A DNA stretch of 64,000 bases, taken from positions 981,001 through 1,045,000 of the forward strand of contig JACKJC010000001.1 in assembly GCA_020638195.1 (NCBI GenBank), in the 5' to 3' direction. This document shows, piece by piece, positions 54,179 through 62,730 of the stretch. A program made the translations under genes and the position numbers. Within the stretch, counting starts at the first letter, position 1, and every line of letters starts with the position of its first letter. Source of the DNA: Methylobacteriaceae bacterium (lineage in GTDB: Bacteria; Pseudomonadota; Alphaproteobacteria; Rhizobiales; Beijerinckiaceae). Under the pieces are notes generated by a model that made no database searches, was not told the origin of the DNA, and was given only the letters and a program-made list of their open reading frames with translations.

Positions 54179-54307
54179 TCACATTTCGTTCGGTCTAGCG
54201 CCCGAAGCGTCGAAATCGTTCGCCAGCAGGCAGCGCCAGCCGGGGCCGAGCCCCGCGCGCGCCATGCCGCCGCCTGCGAAGAATTCGTAATAGTTCGGCC
54301 CGTCCAT
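54179..54307 (-). pseudogene. N-terminal remnant of the resident cytosine-5 methyltransferase
   Basis: From ATG 54307 this 42-codon frame reads NYYEFFAGGGMARAGLG and continues to LLANDFDA, the SAM-binding motif I of an m5C methyltransferase, then runs into eight unrelated residues and TGA. It parallels but is not identical to the start of the intact gene immediately downstream (TYYEFFAGGGMVRAGLG). The stop overlaps an in-frame GTG of that gene, so the remnant may now act as a translated leader. Confidence 0.85.
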
Positions 54308-54378
54308 GCGATTCGCTTTCGTGAGCGAGGGTATCGCAGGGTCGAGGGGCGGGAAATCCCGGGCTTGCGCAGCTTTTC

Positions 54379-55854
54379 CTAAGCAGCGACGTGGACGGCC
54401 GGCCTTCTGCCGTTCGTCCACTTTCCGCCGATCGCGCGCTCGATCTCCGCCGCCAGCTGCAGCAGCAGACCGTCGTTCGCCTGTTTCGCGATCGCCTGCA
54501 TGCCCAGCGGCAGACCATTCTCGTGCTCCGCCAGCGGCAGCGAGATCGCGGGAATGCCGCAGAGATTGGCGAGCGGCGTATAGGCGAAGTTCCGCCAGAG
54601 ATTGCCGAACCAGTCGCGGACGTCGGGATTGTCGGAAATCGTCAGATATTCCGTCGTCCCGACCTTCGGCGTCGGCAAGGCCGTGATCGGCGTCAGGATG
54701 ACGTCCCATTCCTCGAAGAAGGCGCCGAAGCCGCGCGCCGTGGTGTTGAACACGGCTTGCATGCGCGCGCGCTCGGCGAAACTCGTGTCGCGGCCAGCCT
54801 CCCAGATCCGGATATTCATGGGCTCGATCAGGTCGGCCGGCGGGCGATCGAGTTTTCGCGCGGCAATCATGTTGCCGATCACCTGCGCGAAGTTCGAGAT
54901 GTAGCAGGTCGTCTGCGCGTCGAACGCGGCCCGGTAATCGATGGCCGGCGCCGCCCAGTCGACGTGATGGCCGAGCGATTCGAGAAAGCGGCCGACGCGG
55001 GTGAGTTCGGCGACGATGTGCGGTGTCGCGCGGTACTCCCCCCACTCGTGCGACAGCGCGATCCTCAGACGAGGCGGATCGCGACGAATGAGTTCGCCAT
55101 AGGGCTCGGCCGGCGACCAGAAGGGCATGAATTCGCCCGGCGCGCCGCCACGGCAGGCGTCGACGAACAATGCCGTGTCGCGCACAGATCGCGACTGGCA
55201 GCCCTGGATCGAGACCAGGCCGGTGAGATCGGAGAGGTGCGGTGCGATCGAGAAGACGCCGCGGGAAACCTTCAGGCCGATATTGCCGTTGACGCCGGCG
55301 GGGATGCGGATCGAGCCGCCGCCATCGGTGGAATGGGCGATCGGCACGACGCCCGATGCGACCATCGCTGCGCTGCCCGCAGACGAGCCGCAGGTGGTGA
55401 AATCGGTATTCCAGGGATTTCGCGTGACATAGATCGCGGGATTGTCCGCAGAACTGCAGACGCCGAATTCGGGCGTGGTGGTGCGCCCGATGAGATTGAG
55501 GCCCGCGGCGCGCATCTTGCCGGTCAGGAACGTGTCGGCCGTCGCGCGATTGCCGCGCATGAACAGCGAGCCCATCTCCTGAAGCCGGCCTTTCAACGTC
55601 GGCCCGAGATCCTTCATCAGAAACGGCAGGCCGGCGAAGGGTCCGGAGAGATTGGCGCCGTCCCGGGTCGGATCGGCGACGACATCGTCGAAGACCTCGA
55701 CGACGCCGGAAAGCTCGGAATCGACCTTCGCGATGCCCGCAGCGGCTTGAGCGGCGAGTTCGGCGGGGCTTATTTCGCCAGCCCTGACGCGGTCGGCAAG
55801 GCCGACGCCGTCATGCCGCGCCCATTCATCCCAGCTCATCGCCAAATTCGTCAT
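54379..55854 (-). CDS. Amidase-signature family hydrolase
   Basis: This 491-residue enzyme has the Ser-cisSer-Lys triad: Lys81 (LPFLMKDLG), Ser157/158 (CGSSAGSAA) and nucleophile Ser181 (GGGSIRIPA). It hydrolyses a carboxamide; the substrate is not evident and GatA is unlikely because gatB/gatC are absent. The ATG at 55854 was preferred to a GTG three bases before. It lies upstream of the RM island in the same direction and the island begins 71 bases beyond its stop. Confidence 0.9.
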   Translation of the reverse strand: MTNLAMSWDEWARHDGVGLADRVRAGEISPAELAAQAAAGIAKVDSELSGVVEVFDDVVADPTRDGANLSGPFAGLPFLMKDLGPTLKGRLQEMGSLFMRGNRATADTFLTGKMRAAGLNLIGRTTTPEFGVCSSADNPAIYVTRNPWNTDFTTCGSSAGSAAMVASGVVPIAHSTDGGGSIRIPAGVNGNIGLKVSRGVFSIAPHLSDLTGLVSIQGCQSRSVRDTALFVDACRGGAPGEFMPFWSPAEPYGELIRRDPPRLRIALSHEWGEYRATPHIVAELTRVGRFLESLGHHVDWAAPAIDYRAAFDAQTTCYISNFAQVIGNMIAARKLDRPPADLIEPMNIRIWEAGRDTSFAERARMQAVFNTTARGFGAFFEEWDVILTPITALPTPKVGTTEYLTISDNPDVRDWFGNLWRNFAYTPLANLCGIPAISLPLAEHENGLPLGMQAIAKQANDGLLLQLAAEIERAIGGKWTNGRRPAVHVAA

Positions 55855-55961
55855 CACGGTACCCCTGTTTTCAGCAGGATACCGTCAGCGAGCCGTTCGC
55901 GGCTATGCCTGGATGTCCATCCTGCCGTGACGTTTCGGCAGCCCGAACCTGAAAGGCGCGC

Positions 55962-57080
55962 TTACACCCGCATCGGCATCAGCACATAGAGCGCCGCCGC
56001 GCCGTCGCGGTCCTGGATGATGGTCGGCGAGCCGGCATCGGCGAGGCGGAACAGGGCCGTGTCGGAATCGAGCTGCTGGGTGATGTCGAGCAGATAGCGG
56101 GCGTTGAAACCGATATCGAGCGGGGTCGAATCGTAGTCGACCTCCAGCTCCTCGATCGCTGTGCCGGCGTCGGGATTGGTGACCGACAACGTCAGCTTGC
56201 CGTCGCCCAGCGCCATTTTCACCGCGCGGCCGCGCTCGGAGGAAATGGTGGAGACGCGGTCGACGGCGCGGGCGAAATCGGAGCGTTCGACGGTCAGGCG
56301 CTTGTCGTTGTTGGCGGGGATGACGCGCGCATAATCGGGGAAAGTGCCATCGATCAGTTTGGAGGTCAGCACGACGGACCCGAAGTTGAAGCGGATCTTG
56401 CTCGCCGAGAGTTCGATCGTCACGTCGGCGTCGATATCCTCGATCAGCTTCTGCACCTCATTGACCGCCTTGCGCGGCACGATCACGCCGGGCATGCCGG
56501 CCGAGCCCGCGGGCGCTGGTATTTCCACGCGCGCGAGGCGGTGGCCGTCGGTCGCCACGCCGCGCAGCATCGCATGGCCGTCGACCTCGGTCGTGTGCAT
56601 GAAGATGCCGTTGAGATAGTAACGGGTCTCTTCGTTGGAGATCGCGAATTGCGTTTTCTCGATCAGTTTTTTCAGATCGCCGGCGGCGATCGTGAACTTG
56701 TGCGTCATCTCGCCTGCGGAAATGTCGGGAAAGTCGCTTTCGGGCAGGCTCTGCAGCGTGAAGCGCGAGCGGCCGGATTTCAGCAGCAATTGTCCACCGT
56801 CGCTCGCCCCGTCGAGCGAGACCTGCGCACCCTCGGGCAGCTTGCGGACGATGTCGTACAGCGTATGCGCGGGCAGCGTCGTGCCGCCCTTCATGCCGAC
56901 GTCGGCGGCGACCGTTTCGGTCACTTCGAGGTCGAGGTCGGTCGCCTTCAGCAGCAGGTCGCGGCCATCTGCCTGCAGGAGCACGTTCGACAGGATCGGA
57001 ATGGTCGTGCGGCGCTCCACCACACGATGAACGTGACCGAGCGACTTCAACAGGGCCGCTCTTTCCAAAGTGACTTTCAT
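55962..57080 (-). CDS. dnaN: DNA polymerase III beta sliding clamp
   Basis: This 372-residue clamp subunit has the three-domain DnaN fold. MKVTLERAALLKSLGHVHRVVERR, LPAHTLYDIVRKLPEG, and the C-terminal DADTALFRL-like DSDTALFRLADAGSPTIIQD and YVLMPMRV are standard. It dimerises into a ring holding polymerases on DNA. dnaA and recF are not adjacent, so there is no sign that this is the replication origin. Confidence 0.97.
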   Translation of the reverse strand: MKVTLERAALLKSLGHVHRVVERRTTIPILSNVLLQADGRDLLLKATDLDLEVTETVAADVGMKGGTTLPAHTLYDIVRKLPEGAQVSLDGASDGGQLLLKSGRSRFTLQSLPESDFPDISAGEMTHKFTIAAGDLKKLIEKTQFAISNEETRYYLNGIFMHTTEVDGHAMLRGVATDGHRLARVEIPAPAGSAGMPGVIVPRKAVNEVQKLIEDIDADVTIELSASKIRFNFGSVVLTSKLIDGTFPDYARVIPANNDKRLTVERSDFARAVDRVSTISSERGRAVKMALGDGKLTLSVTNPDAGTAIEELEVDYDSTPLDIGFNARYLLDITQQLDSDTALFRLADAGSPTIIQDRDGAAALYVLMPMRV

Positions 57081-57206
57081 AATTCCGATCCCAGCGACGG
57101 ACGCATATCTCCCGCGAAGCGGGCGCAGAGTCTTGCAAGACCGGCGCGCGGAAGCAAGCCGAACGCGGCCAGGTCGTCAGTTATTCAGAGAATTCCGGGC
57201 CCCGCC

Positions 57207-58013
57207 TCAGGCTTCTTGTTCCTGCGCCGATCGGCGCTGGCGCTCGCGCGGCTTCACCAGGTCCCAGCGGGTCTTGAAGACGGTGTCGCAGATGTTGGAG
57301 GAGCCGAAGCCGTCCGAATAGGACACGTTGCCGCGACTATGGTGCTCGGCGTGGGCCTTGCTCGATATGCGGCTGGCGACGAAACGGGCGAGCGCGTTGT
57401 CGCTTTTCGCCAGTTTCACGCTGAAATCGTAGCCGGAATGCTCGTAGAGGCCGCCGAAGGCGCCGGCCGAGACTGCGAAAATGTGGAACACGAGATCCGA
57501 GCCGGCGGAGCCGATGGCGGTGATCGCGATCAGCGGCAGCAGGTACGGCGCGGCGATCTCCATCAGGAAATCCATCGGGCTCATGAAGCAGGCGCTGATC
57601 GAGCGGCTGGCGGTCGTCGAATGATGGACGGAATGTCCGAGCGTGCGCATCAGCGTCGGGCGATGCAGAATCCAAGCGTGCGAGACATATTGCACGAGAT
57701 CGTGGCCGATGGTCATGCCGATCAGGCCGACGATGAACATCAGCGGCGTGATATGCGCCGGGCCGACGAAGGCCAGTCCCGCCTTCTCGACGAGGACCAT
57801 GGCCGGCAGCAGGATGAAGACCTGGTTCAGCAGGACGCGCGGCAGGACCTGCGCGTAGGTCCACGAATCCACCGGGCGCACCTTGTAGTCGGCGAGGCGG
57901 CCGTTGCGGTCGAGCCATTCGAACCAGAGGCCGAAACCGTGATAGGCGATCATCTGGACGATCCAGATGAAGACCGACAGGGGCATCCAGGCGGGAAGAT
58001 CTTGGGCTGTCAT
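57207..58013 (-). CDS. Sterol desaturase / fatty acid hydroxylase family membrane protein
   Basis: This 268-residue integral protein has the three histidine clusters of di-iron membrane hydroxylases: H104 with H112 (HDLVQYVSH), HSVHH at 127-131 and HAEHH at 221-225. Four to five hydrophobic helices flank them. Members hydroxylate or desaturate lipids or carotenoids; the substrate is unknown. The C-terminus is charged (KPRERQRRSAQEQEA). Confidence 0.88.
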   Translation of the reverse strand: MTAQDLPAWMPLSVFIWIVQMIAYHGFGLWFEWLDRNGRLADYKVRPVDSWTYAQVLPRVLLNQVFILLPAMVLVEKAGLAFVGPAHITPLMFIVGLIGMTIGHDLVQYVSHAWILHRPTLMRTLGHSVHHSTTASRSISACFMSPMDFLMEIAAPYLLPLIAITAIGSAGSDLVFHIFAVSAGAFGGLYEHSGYDFSVKLAKSDNALARFVASRISSKAHAEHHSRGNVSYSDGFGSSNICDTVFKTRWDLVKPRERQRRSAQEQEA

Positions 58014-58088
58014 GGGGCGTTATCTGGCGCAGCGCGCTGCATTGCGCAAGCGATATGGATCAAAGGCGGCGCCGGCAAGGCGCGGGCG

Positions 58089-58454
58089 CTAGGGCCCCGC
58101 GAAAAGGTCGAGTTGCCGTGCCGGCTCAGGCTGTTGAAATGCAACGGGATAGGTGTCGCCGCCGGGACGCCAGTCGGCTGTGGCGACGAAGGCCTTGATG
58201 TCGCGCGCCGCGCCGGTCAGCCGGTCCAGATCGACCAGACGGATCGCCGCATGGCGCCGCGCCGCGATGATGCGATCGATTGTGCGTGCGCGAAGGCCCG
58301 GCACGCGCTGGAGCATGTCGCGCGGCGCCCGGTTGACGTCGAGCGGGAAGCTTTCGGGATGCGCGAGCGCCCATGCGAGCTTCGGGTCGACTGAACGTGG
58401 CGTTGGTTCGGGGGCGGAAGTTTGCGTCATGGGGGCCTCGTCGAGAGCGTTCAT
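58089..58454 (-). pseudogene. Helix-hairpin-helix C-terminal fragment of a putative DNA-repair radical SAM protein
   Basis: The 121 codons read DPKLAWALAHPESFPLDVNR, then VPGLRARTIDRIIAARR and a helix-hairpin-helix-like LDRLTGAARDIKAFVATADWRP. As I recall the family, this matches the end of ~400-residue radical SAM proteins annotated as DNA modification/repair. No CxxxCxxC SAM domain exists upstream, where the FAH-family gene begins on the other strand. It is either a truncated remnant or an independent small HhH protein from the ATG at 58454. Confidence 0.58.
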
Positions 58455-58540
58455 GATATGTTCTATTATGGGGACGCCGATGGCAAGGCCTCGCGCGTGT
58501 GGAAAATCGGGGTTAAGAGCGATCGACGGAGGAGACGAAT

Positions 58541-59329
58541 TTGAGCCAGACCGATCTTGCAACCAACGCCCGCACCCTGATTGCGCTGCGCCTCGGCGAC
58601 GGCAAGGGCGCACTGCCGGCGGCGCCCGCCGATCTCGCCGGCGCCTATGCGCTACAATTCGAGGCGGAGCGGGTTCTCTCCGCGGAAAACGGTTTCGCCC
58701 CGATCGGCTGGAAAATCGGCGCGACCAATGCCGGCGCGCGCGCGAATTTCAAGCTCGATGACCAGTTTCTGGGCCGCTTGTACGCGCAGATGACGGTCGC
58801 CTCGCCGGCGAAACTGCCGGCGCGACCGGGTCTCGTGCGCGCCTACGAGGCCGAATTCGTGATCGAGCTCGGCGCCGATCTCGATGCGACGAAAGCGCCG
58901 GTCGACGCCGTCGCCGTCAAGGCTGCGACGCGCGCGGTCGGCTGCGCGATCGAAGTTGTCGGCAGCTTCATTCCGATGGCGCCGCCGCATGGCGCGCATT
59001 CGCTGATCGCGGATTTCGCTGGCTGCGCGAGCTGGGTGCAGGGGCCGATGACCAGCGATTTCGCAAACCTCGATCTCGACGCCGCGACCGTGACCTTCTC
59101 GCTCGACGGCGAGACGAAGGCTGAAGGCAAGGGCGCCAATGTCGACGGCGGCCCGTTCGGCGCGACGGCATGGCTCGCGAATGCGCTTGGCAAGCTCGGG
59201 CGGTCGCTGAGGGCCGGCGATCTCATCACCACGGGCTCGGCTATCACGCCCGTGCCCTATGCCGGCGACGGCAAGCGCGCGGTGGCGGATTTCGGGCCGC
59301 TCGGCAATGTGGAAGTCACGATCGGGTGA
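58541..59329 (+). CDS. 2-keto-4-pentenoate hydratase / fumarylacetoacetate-hydrolase-family enzyme
   Basis: This 262-residue protein resembles MhpD-type hydratases: GWKIGATNAGARANF, the metal-binding acids in VRAYEAEFVIELGADL and later the LRAGDLITTGSAITPVPYAGDGK segment. It probably acts on a small keto acid in catabolism. The start is TTG at 58541, preceded by an excellent CGGAGGAGACGAA ribosome site; no ATG fits the family start better. No aromatic-degradation neighbours are visible. Confidence 0.85.
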   Translation: MSQTDLATNARTLIALRLGDGKGALPAAPADLAGAYALQFEAERVLSAENGFAPIGWKIGATNAGARANFKLDDQFLGRLYAQMTVASPAKLPARPGLVRAYEAEFVIELGADLDATKAPVDAVAVKAATRAVGCAIEVVGSFIPMAPPHGAHSLIADFAGCASWVQGPMTSDFANLDLDAATVTFSLDGETKAEGKGANVDGGPFGATAWLANALGKLGRSLRAGDLITTGSAITPVPYAGDGKRAVADFGPLGNVEVTIG

Positions 59330-59376
59330 GCGTACTGGCCGCCTGATGCGGCTTGGGCCGGGCGCGATCGGATGTT

Positions 59377-59778
59377 TCAGTCGACCACCGCAATCGCCTC
59401 GATCTCGATCAGCCAGCCGGGCGCGGCCAGCGCCTGAACGCCGACGAGCGTGCTCGCCGGCGGCTTGCCAGCGGGAAAGAAAGGCGAGCGCGCGGCGCTG
59501 ATCACCGGCCGCATCTCGGGCGTGTACCCGACGACATAGGTCGTGATCTTCACGACGTCGGCGAAGGTCGCGCCCGCGGCGGCCAGAGCGCGCCCGAGAT
59601 TTTGCATGACCTGTGTCGTCTGCTTGGCCAAATCGCCGGCGCCGGCGAGCGCGCCGTCTTCATCGAGCGCAACCTGTCCGGAAATGTAGATCGTGCGCGC
59701 GCCCGACGCGACGACGACATGCGAATAGGCGGGATTGTTTTGCAGGCCGTCTGGCCGAAGGCGATCGATCCTGCTCAT
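59377..59778 (-). CDS. RidA/YjgF-family protein
   Basis: This 133-residue protein has the chorismate-mutase-like trimeric RidA fold (NPAYSHVVVASGARTIYISGQVALD, KQTTQVMQNLGRALAAAGA, ITTYVVG, STLVGVQALAAPGWLIEIEAIAV). RidA hydrolyses reactive enamine/imine intermediates, but this copy lacks the Arg of the strict RidA pattern at IEIEA, so it may belong to another Rid subfamily. It starts 28 bases beyond the antiporter gene end. Confidence 0.86.
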   Translation of the reverse strand: MSRIDRLRPDGLQNNPAYSHVVVASGARTIYISGQVALDEDGALAGAGDLAKQTTQVMQNLGRALAAAGATFADVVKITTYVVGYTPEMRPVISAARSPFFPAGKPPASTLVGVQALAAPGWLIEIEAIAVVD

Positions 59779-59806
59779 GCCGTCGTTCCTCCCCGCACGC
59801 GAAGCG

Positions 59807-61033
59807 TCAATGCTTTGGGCTTTCGCTCATGCCCGCGCTCGCCGATGTCAGCCCGAGCTTGCGGATGAGCCACGGCATCGTCAGCCCCTGCACAAAGATC
59901 GAGAAGGCGACGACCGCGAAGGCGACGGCGACGATGGCGTCGCGTTCGACGATACTCTCCGGCAGCGCCAGGGCGAGCGCCAGCGCCAGCGCGCCGCGCA
60001 GGCCGCCCCAGACGAGCACATGCTGGTAGCGCGCGTCGATCCGCAGGCTCGTCGGAATGAACGCGCTCGACAACAGGTAGACCGAGATCGCGCGCGCGAC
60101 GAGGACGAGCACGATCGCGATGGCGGCAATCTGAGCCACGCGTTCGAGATGCTGATGCGCCTCGTGGCCGCCGATCAGAATGAAGATGATCGAATTGGCG
60201 AGAAAGGCGGCGTATTCCCAAAAGGCGATCATATGCTCGTGGCTGGTCTCGGCGATCGAGCGCGTCATGCCGAAATTGCCTACCAGCAAGCCCGCCGACA
60301 GCGTCGCCAGAACGCCCGACATGTGAAAATGCTCCGCCAGCAGAAACGAGCCATAGGCGGCTATCGTCGTCAGCGTGATCTCGACGAGATGGTCGTCGGT
60401 GCGGCCGGCGATCAGCAGCAGCGCGCCGGCGACGGCAAGGCCCATAGCGACGCCGCCCACGACCGTCCAGGCGAGCGAGGTCGCGATCGCGCCCGGCGCC
60501 ATGCTCTGGCCGGCGACGATGGCGAGCAGCAAGGCGAAGGCGACGGCTGCTGCGCCGTCGTTGAGCAGGCTCTCGGATTCCACGATCATGCTGAGGCGCC
60601 GCTCGACGGACATTTCGCGGAAGGCGGCGATCACCGACACGGGATCCGTCGCCGCGATCAGCGCGCCGAACAGAGCCGCGCCGATCCAGCTCCAGCCGGC
60701 GGCGAAGTGCATGCCGGCGGCGACAAGGACCGCCGCGATAAGAACGCCGAGAAAGGCCAGGAGGCCCGTCAGCGGCAATTCGCGACGAAAGGCCTTCCAT
60801 TCCAGCTGCAATGCGGCCTCGAAGACCAGGGGCGGCAGGAAGATGTTGAAGATGAGATCGCGGCTGAGCGGCAGGTCGATCGTCGTCGGCAGGAGCGCCA
60901 GCGCGATGCCCGCCACGACAAGTCCGACGCTATAGGGCATCTTGAGCCTGCGCGAGACGATCGCGACCAGCGAAGCGATCAGCAGGATCAGGCCGAGCCC
61001 GAAAATCGAGAATTCCGACGCGTTCTGTGTCAT
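59807..61033 (-). CDS. CPA1-family cation/proton antiporter
   Basis: This 408-residue inner-membrane protein has about twelve hydrophobic segments. AALFGALIAATDPVSVIAAFREM carries the TDPV motif of the CPA1 family, and SESLLNDGAAAVAFALLL and WGGLRGALALALALALPES are the other two family signatures. Na+/H+ exchange is likely; no C-terminal regulatory domain is present. Confidence 0.92.
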   Translation of the reverse strand: MTQNASEFSIFGLGLILLIASLVAIVSRRLKMPYSVGLVVAGIALALLPTTIDLPLSRDLIFNIFLPPLVFEAALQLEWKAFRRELPLTGLLAFLGVLIAAVLVAAGMHFAAGWSWIGAALFGALIAATDPVSVIAAFREMSVERRLSMIVESESLLNDGAAAVAFALLLAIVAGQSMAPGAIATSLAWTVVGGVAMGLAVAGALLLIAGRTDDHLVEITLTTIAAYGSFLLAEHFHMSGVLATLSAGLLVGNFGMTRSIAETSHEHMIAFWEYAAFLANSIIFILIGGHEAHQHLERVAQIAAIAIVLVLVARAISVYLLSSAFIPTSLRIDARYQHVLVWGGLRGALALALALALPESIVERDAIVAVAFAVVAFSIFVQGLTMPWLIRKLGLTSASAGMSESPKH

Positions 61034-61067
61034 TCGAGCCCCATATGCGCGTGATCGATCGGCGCGC

Positions 61068-61697
61068 TTATTTCGTGCCGAACATTCGGTCGCCGGCGTC
61101 GCCCAGGCCGGGCACGATATAGCCGTGATCGTTGAGATGGCTGTCGATGGCGGCCGTCCAGATTTCGACGTCGGGATGTTCGGCGCGCACTTTCGCGACG
61201 CCCTCGGGCGCGGCCAGCAGGCAGACGAAGCGTATGTCCTTCGCGCCGCGCTCCTTCACGCGCTCTATGGCGGCGGTGGCGGAATTGGCGGTCGCCAGCA
61301 TCGGGTCCATCACGATCACGAGCCGCTCGGCGATGTCGTGCGGCGCCTTGAAGTAGTATTCCATTGCCGCCAACGTGTGCGGATCGCGATAGAGGCCGAT
61401 ATGGGCGACGCGCGCGGAGGGCACGAGCTCCAGCATGCCGTCCAGAAATCCGACGCCCGCGCGAAGAATTGGCGCGAAGACGAGTTTCTTGCCCGCGAGC
61501 GCCGGCGCCTTCATTTTCGTCAGCGGCGTCTCGATCTCGATTTCCTCGAGCGGCAGGTCGCGGGTGACCTCGTAGGCCAGCAGCATGCCGATCTCATTGA
61601 GCAATTGCCGGAAGCCCTTGGTCGAGCGGCTCCGCTCGCGCATCAGCGTGAGCTTGTGCTGCACGAGCGGGTGGCCGATCACATGCACGCCGTCCAT
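61068..61697 (-). CDS. upp: Uracil phosphoribosyltransferase
   Basis: This 209-residue enzyme makes UMP from uracil and PRPP. The PRPP loop is VIVMDPMLATANSA, and the uracil-binding tail is HGYIVPGLGDAGDRMFGTK. HPLVQHKLTLMRERSRST is the N-terminal signature. The ATG at 61697 was chosen since the upstream frame is encoded by a repeat hairpin. With deoB nearby it belongs to nucleoside salvage. Confidence 0.95.
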   Translation of the reverse strand: MDGVHVIGHPLVQHKLTLMRERSRSTKGFRQLLNEIGMLLAYEVTRDLPLEEIEIETPLTKMKAPALAGKKLVFAPILRAGVGFLDGMLELVPSARVAHIGLYRDPHTLAAMEYYFKAPHDIAERLVIVMDPMLATANSATAAIERVKERGAKDIRFVCLLAAPEGVAKVRAEHPDVEIWTAAIDSHLNDHGYIVPGLGDAGDRMFGTK

Positions 61698-61749
61698 CGA
61701 TTCGATCCCCTGCGAGTACGGGAATCTAGCCGCGATGACGATTGATGTC

Positions 61750-61769
61750 GTCCCCGCGAAAGCGGGGAC
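61750..61769. repeat. GTCCCCGC-GAAA-GCGGGGAC hairpin upstream of upp
   Basis: This is a perfect eight-base inverted repeat with a GAAA tetraloop, of the type often dispersed in alphaproteobacterial genomes. It lies 53 bases before the upp ATG and may be transcribed in the upp leader. Only one copy is seen in the window. Confidence 0.65.
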
Positions 61770-61910
61770 CGATATCCCGTCTCCGACGATGTCGCGAGGC
61801 AACGCGCTCTTGTCCGGCCATGCGCCGGGCGGACCGGACGAAGTTTAATTCTATTAACGAATAAATTCGTTCCCGAGTCGTGAACGGAGCGTTTACGCGA
61901 CCGCGCTTGA

Positions 61911-62723
61911 ATGATGACCGGCCAGAAGAACAACCGGGTGAAAGGCCTGGGCAGGGGGATTTCGACAGTCATGCGAGCGCTCGACCTCAAATCATGGTTC
62001 GGATTGTGCGCACTTGCCGGCTTCGGCGTCGTGCTGCCGATGCTCATTTCCAACAATCCGGAGCACGAAACCGTCGTGCGCGTCCTGCGCGCGCTTGGCG
62101 CCGCGGGTTTCGTGGTAGCGCTGGTCGCGCTGATCCGCTCTAGCGGCGAGGTCGTCAGCCCCGACGTCGCCTTTGCGTCGTCGTCGGCGACGCCGCGTAC
62201 GCTCGTCAACAATCCGCTGGCGGGCGACGGCGCCGGCAAGCCGCTCGCGCAGCGGCTCGACGGGGCGATCGACGCCTCCACCGAATATGATTGCAGGGTT
62301 GGGGTCCTCTACTATCATCTCGACGCCTATCGCGAGATCGCGCGTGCGCAGGGCGTCGACGCCGCGGAAGCCGCCATGGATTTCGTCGCGGGCATGTTGC
62401 AGATGGTGCTGCGCGATTCCGACAAGATCGAGCGCGTTGGGCGCGGGCGCTTCGTGATCTGCGTCGTACTCCTGAAAGACCGGCAGGCGCTTCTCGATGT
62501 AGCGCGGCGCGTGCGCAAGGCCATGCGCCACATGCGGCTTGAGGCGCTCAACGGCGCGCCTATCGTGCATGACGAAGGCGCAGCGATCTATCCGGTGCAG
62601 GGCGCCGACGGCGCGGCGCTGATCGCGCGCGCGGAAACCGAATGCGACGCGGCGCACGGCCGTCGGTTGCGCGAAATCGCGCGCATTCGAAAGGCGAGCG
62701 CCGAACGCAAGCGCGCGGCCTGA
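61911..62723 (+). CDS. Two-helix membrane protein with a degenerate GGDEF domain
   Basis: This 270-residue protein has two membrane helices (about residues 29-48 and 60-78) and a cytoplasmic domain. YDCRVGVLYYHLDAYREIARAQG resembles the early GGDEF-domain strand-loop, and DSDKIERVGRGRFVICVV replaces the RxGGDEF signature with VGRGRF, so cyclase activity is unlikely. The C-terminal half-helix ends Lys/Arg-rich (IRKASAERKRAA). It may bind nucleotide or act as a protein partner. ATG 61911 or 61914 is the start. Confidence 0.7.
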   Translation: MMTGQKNNRVKGLGRGISTVMRALDLKSWFGLCALAGFGVVLPMLISNNPEHETVVRVLRALGAAGFVVALVALIRSSGEVVSPDVAFASSSATPRTLVNNPLAGDGAGKPLAQRLDGAIDASTEYDCRVGVLYYHLDAYREIARAQGVDAAEAAMDFVAGMLQMVLRDSDKIERVGRGRFVICVVLLKDRQALLDVARRVRKAMRHMRLEALNGAPIVHDEGAAIYPVQGADGAALIARAETECDAAHGRRLREIARIRKASAERKRAA

Positions 62724-62730
62724 GCGTCAG

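Noticed and set aside
55962..57080. dnaN as a marker of the replication origin
   Set aside because: dnaA, recF and DnaA-box clusters are absent nearby, and dnaN is often separate from the origin in this order.
61845..61857. TTAA-TTCTA-TTAA as a CtrA binding site
   Set aside because: The spacing between TTAA half sites is five bases, not the seven of the CtrA consensus, and the region is locally AT-rich.
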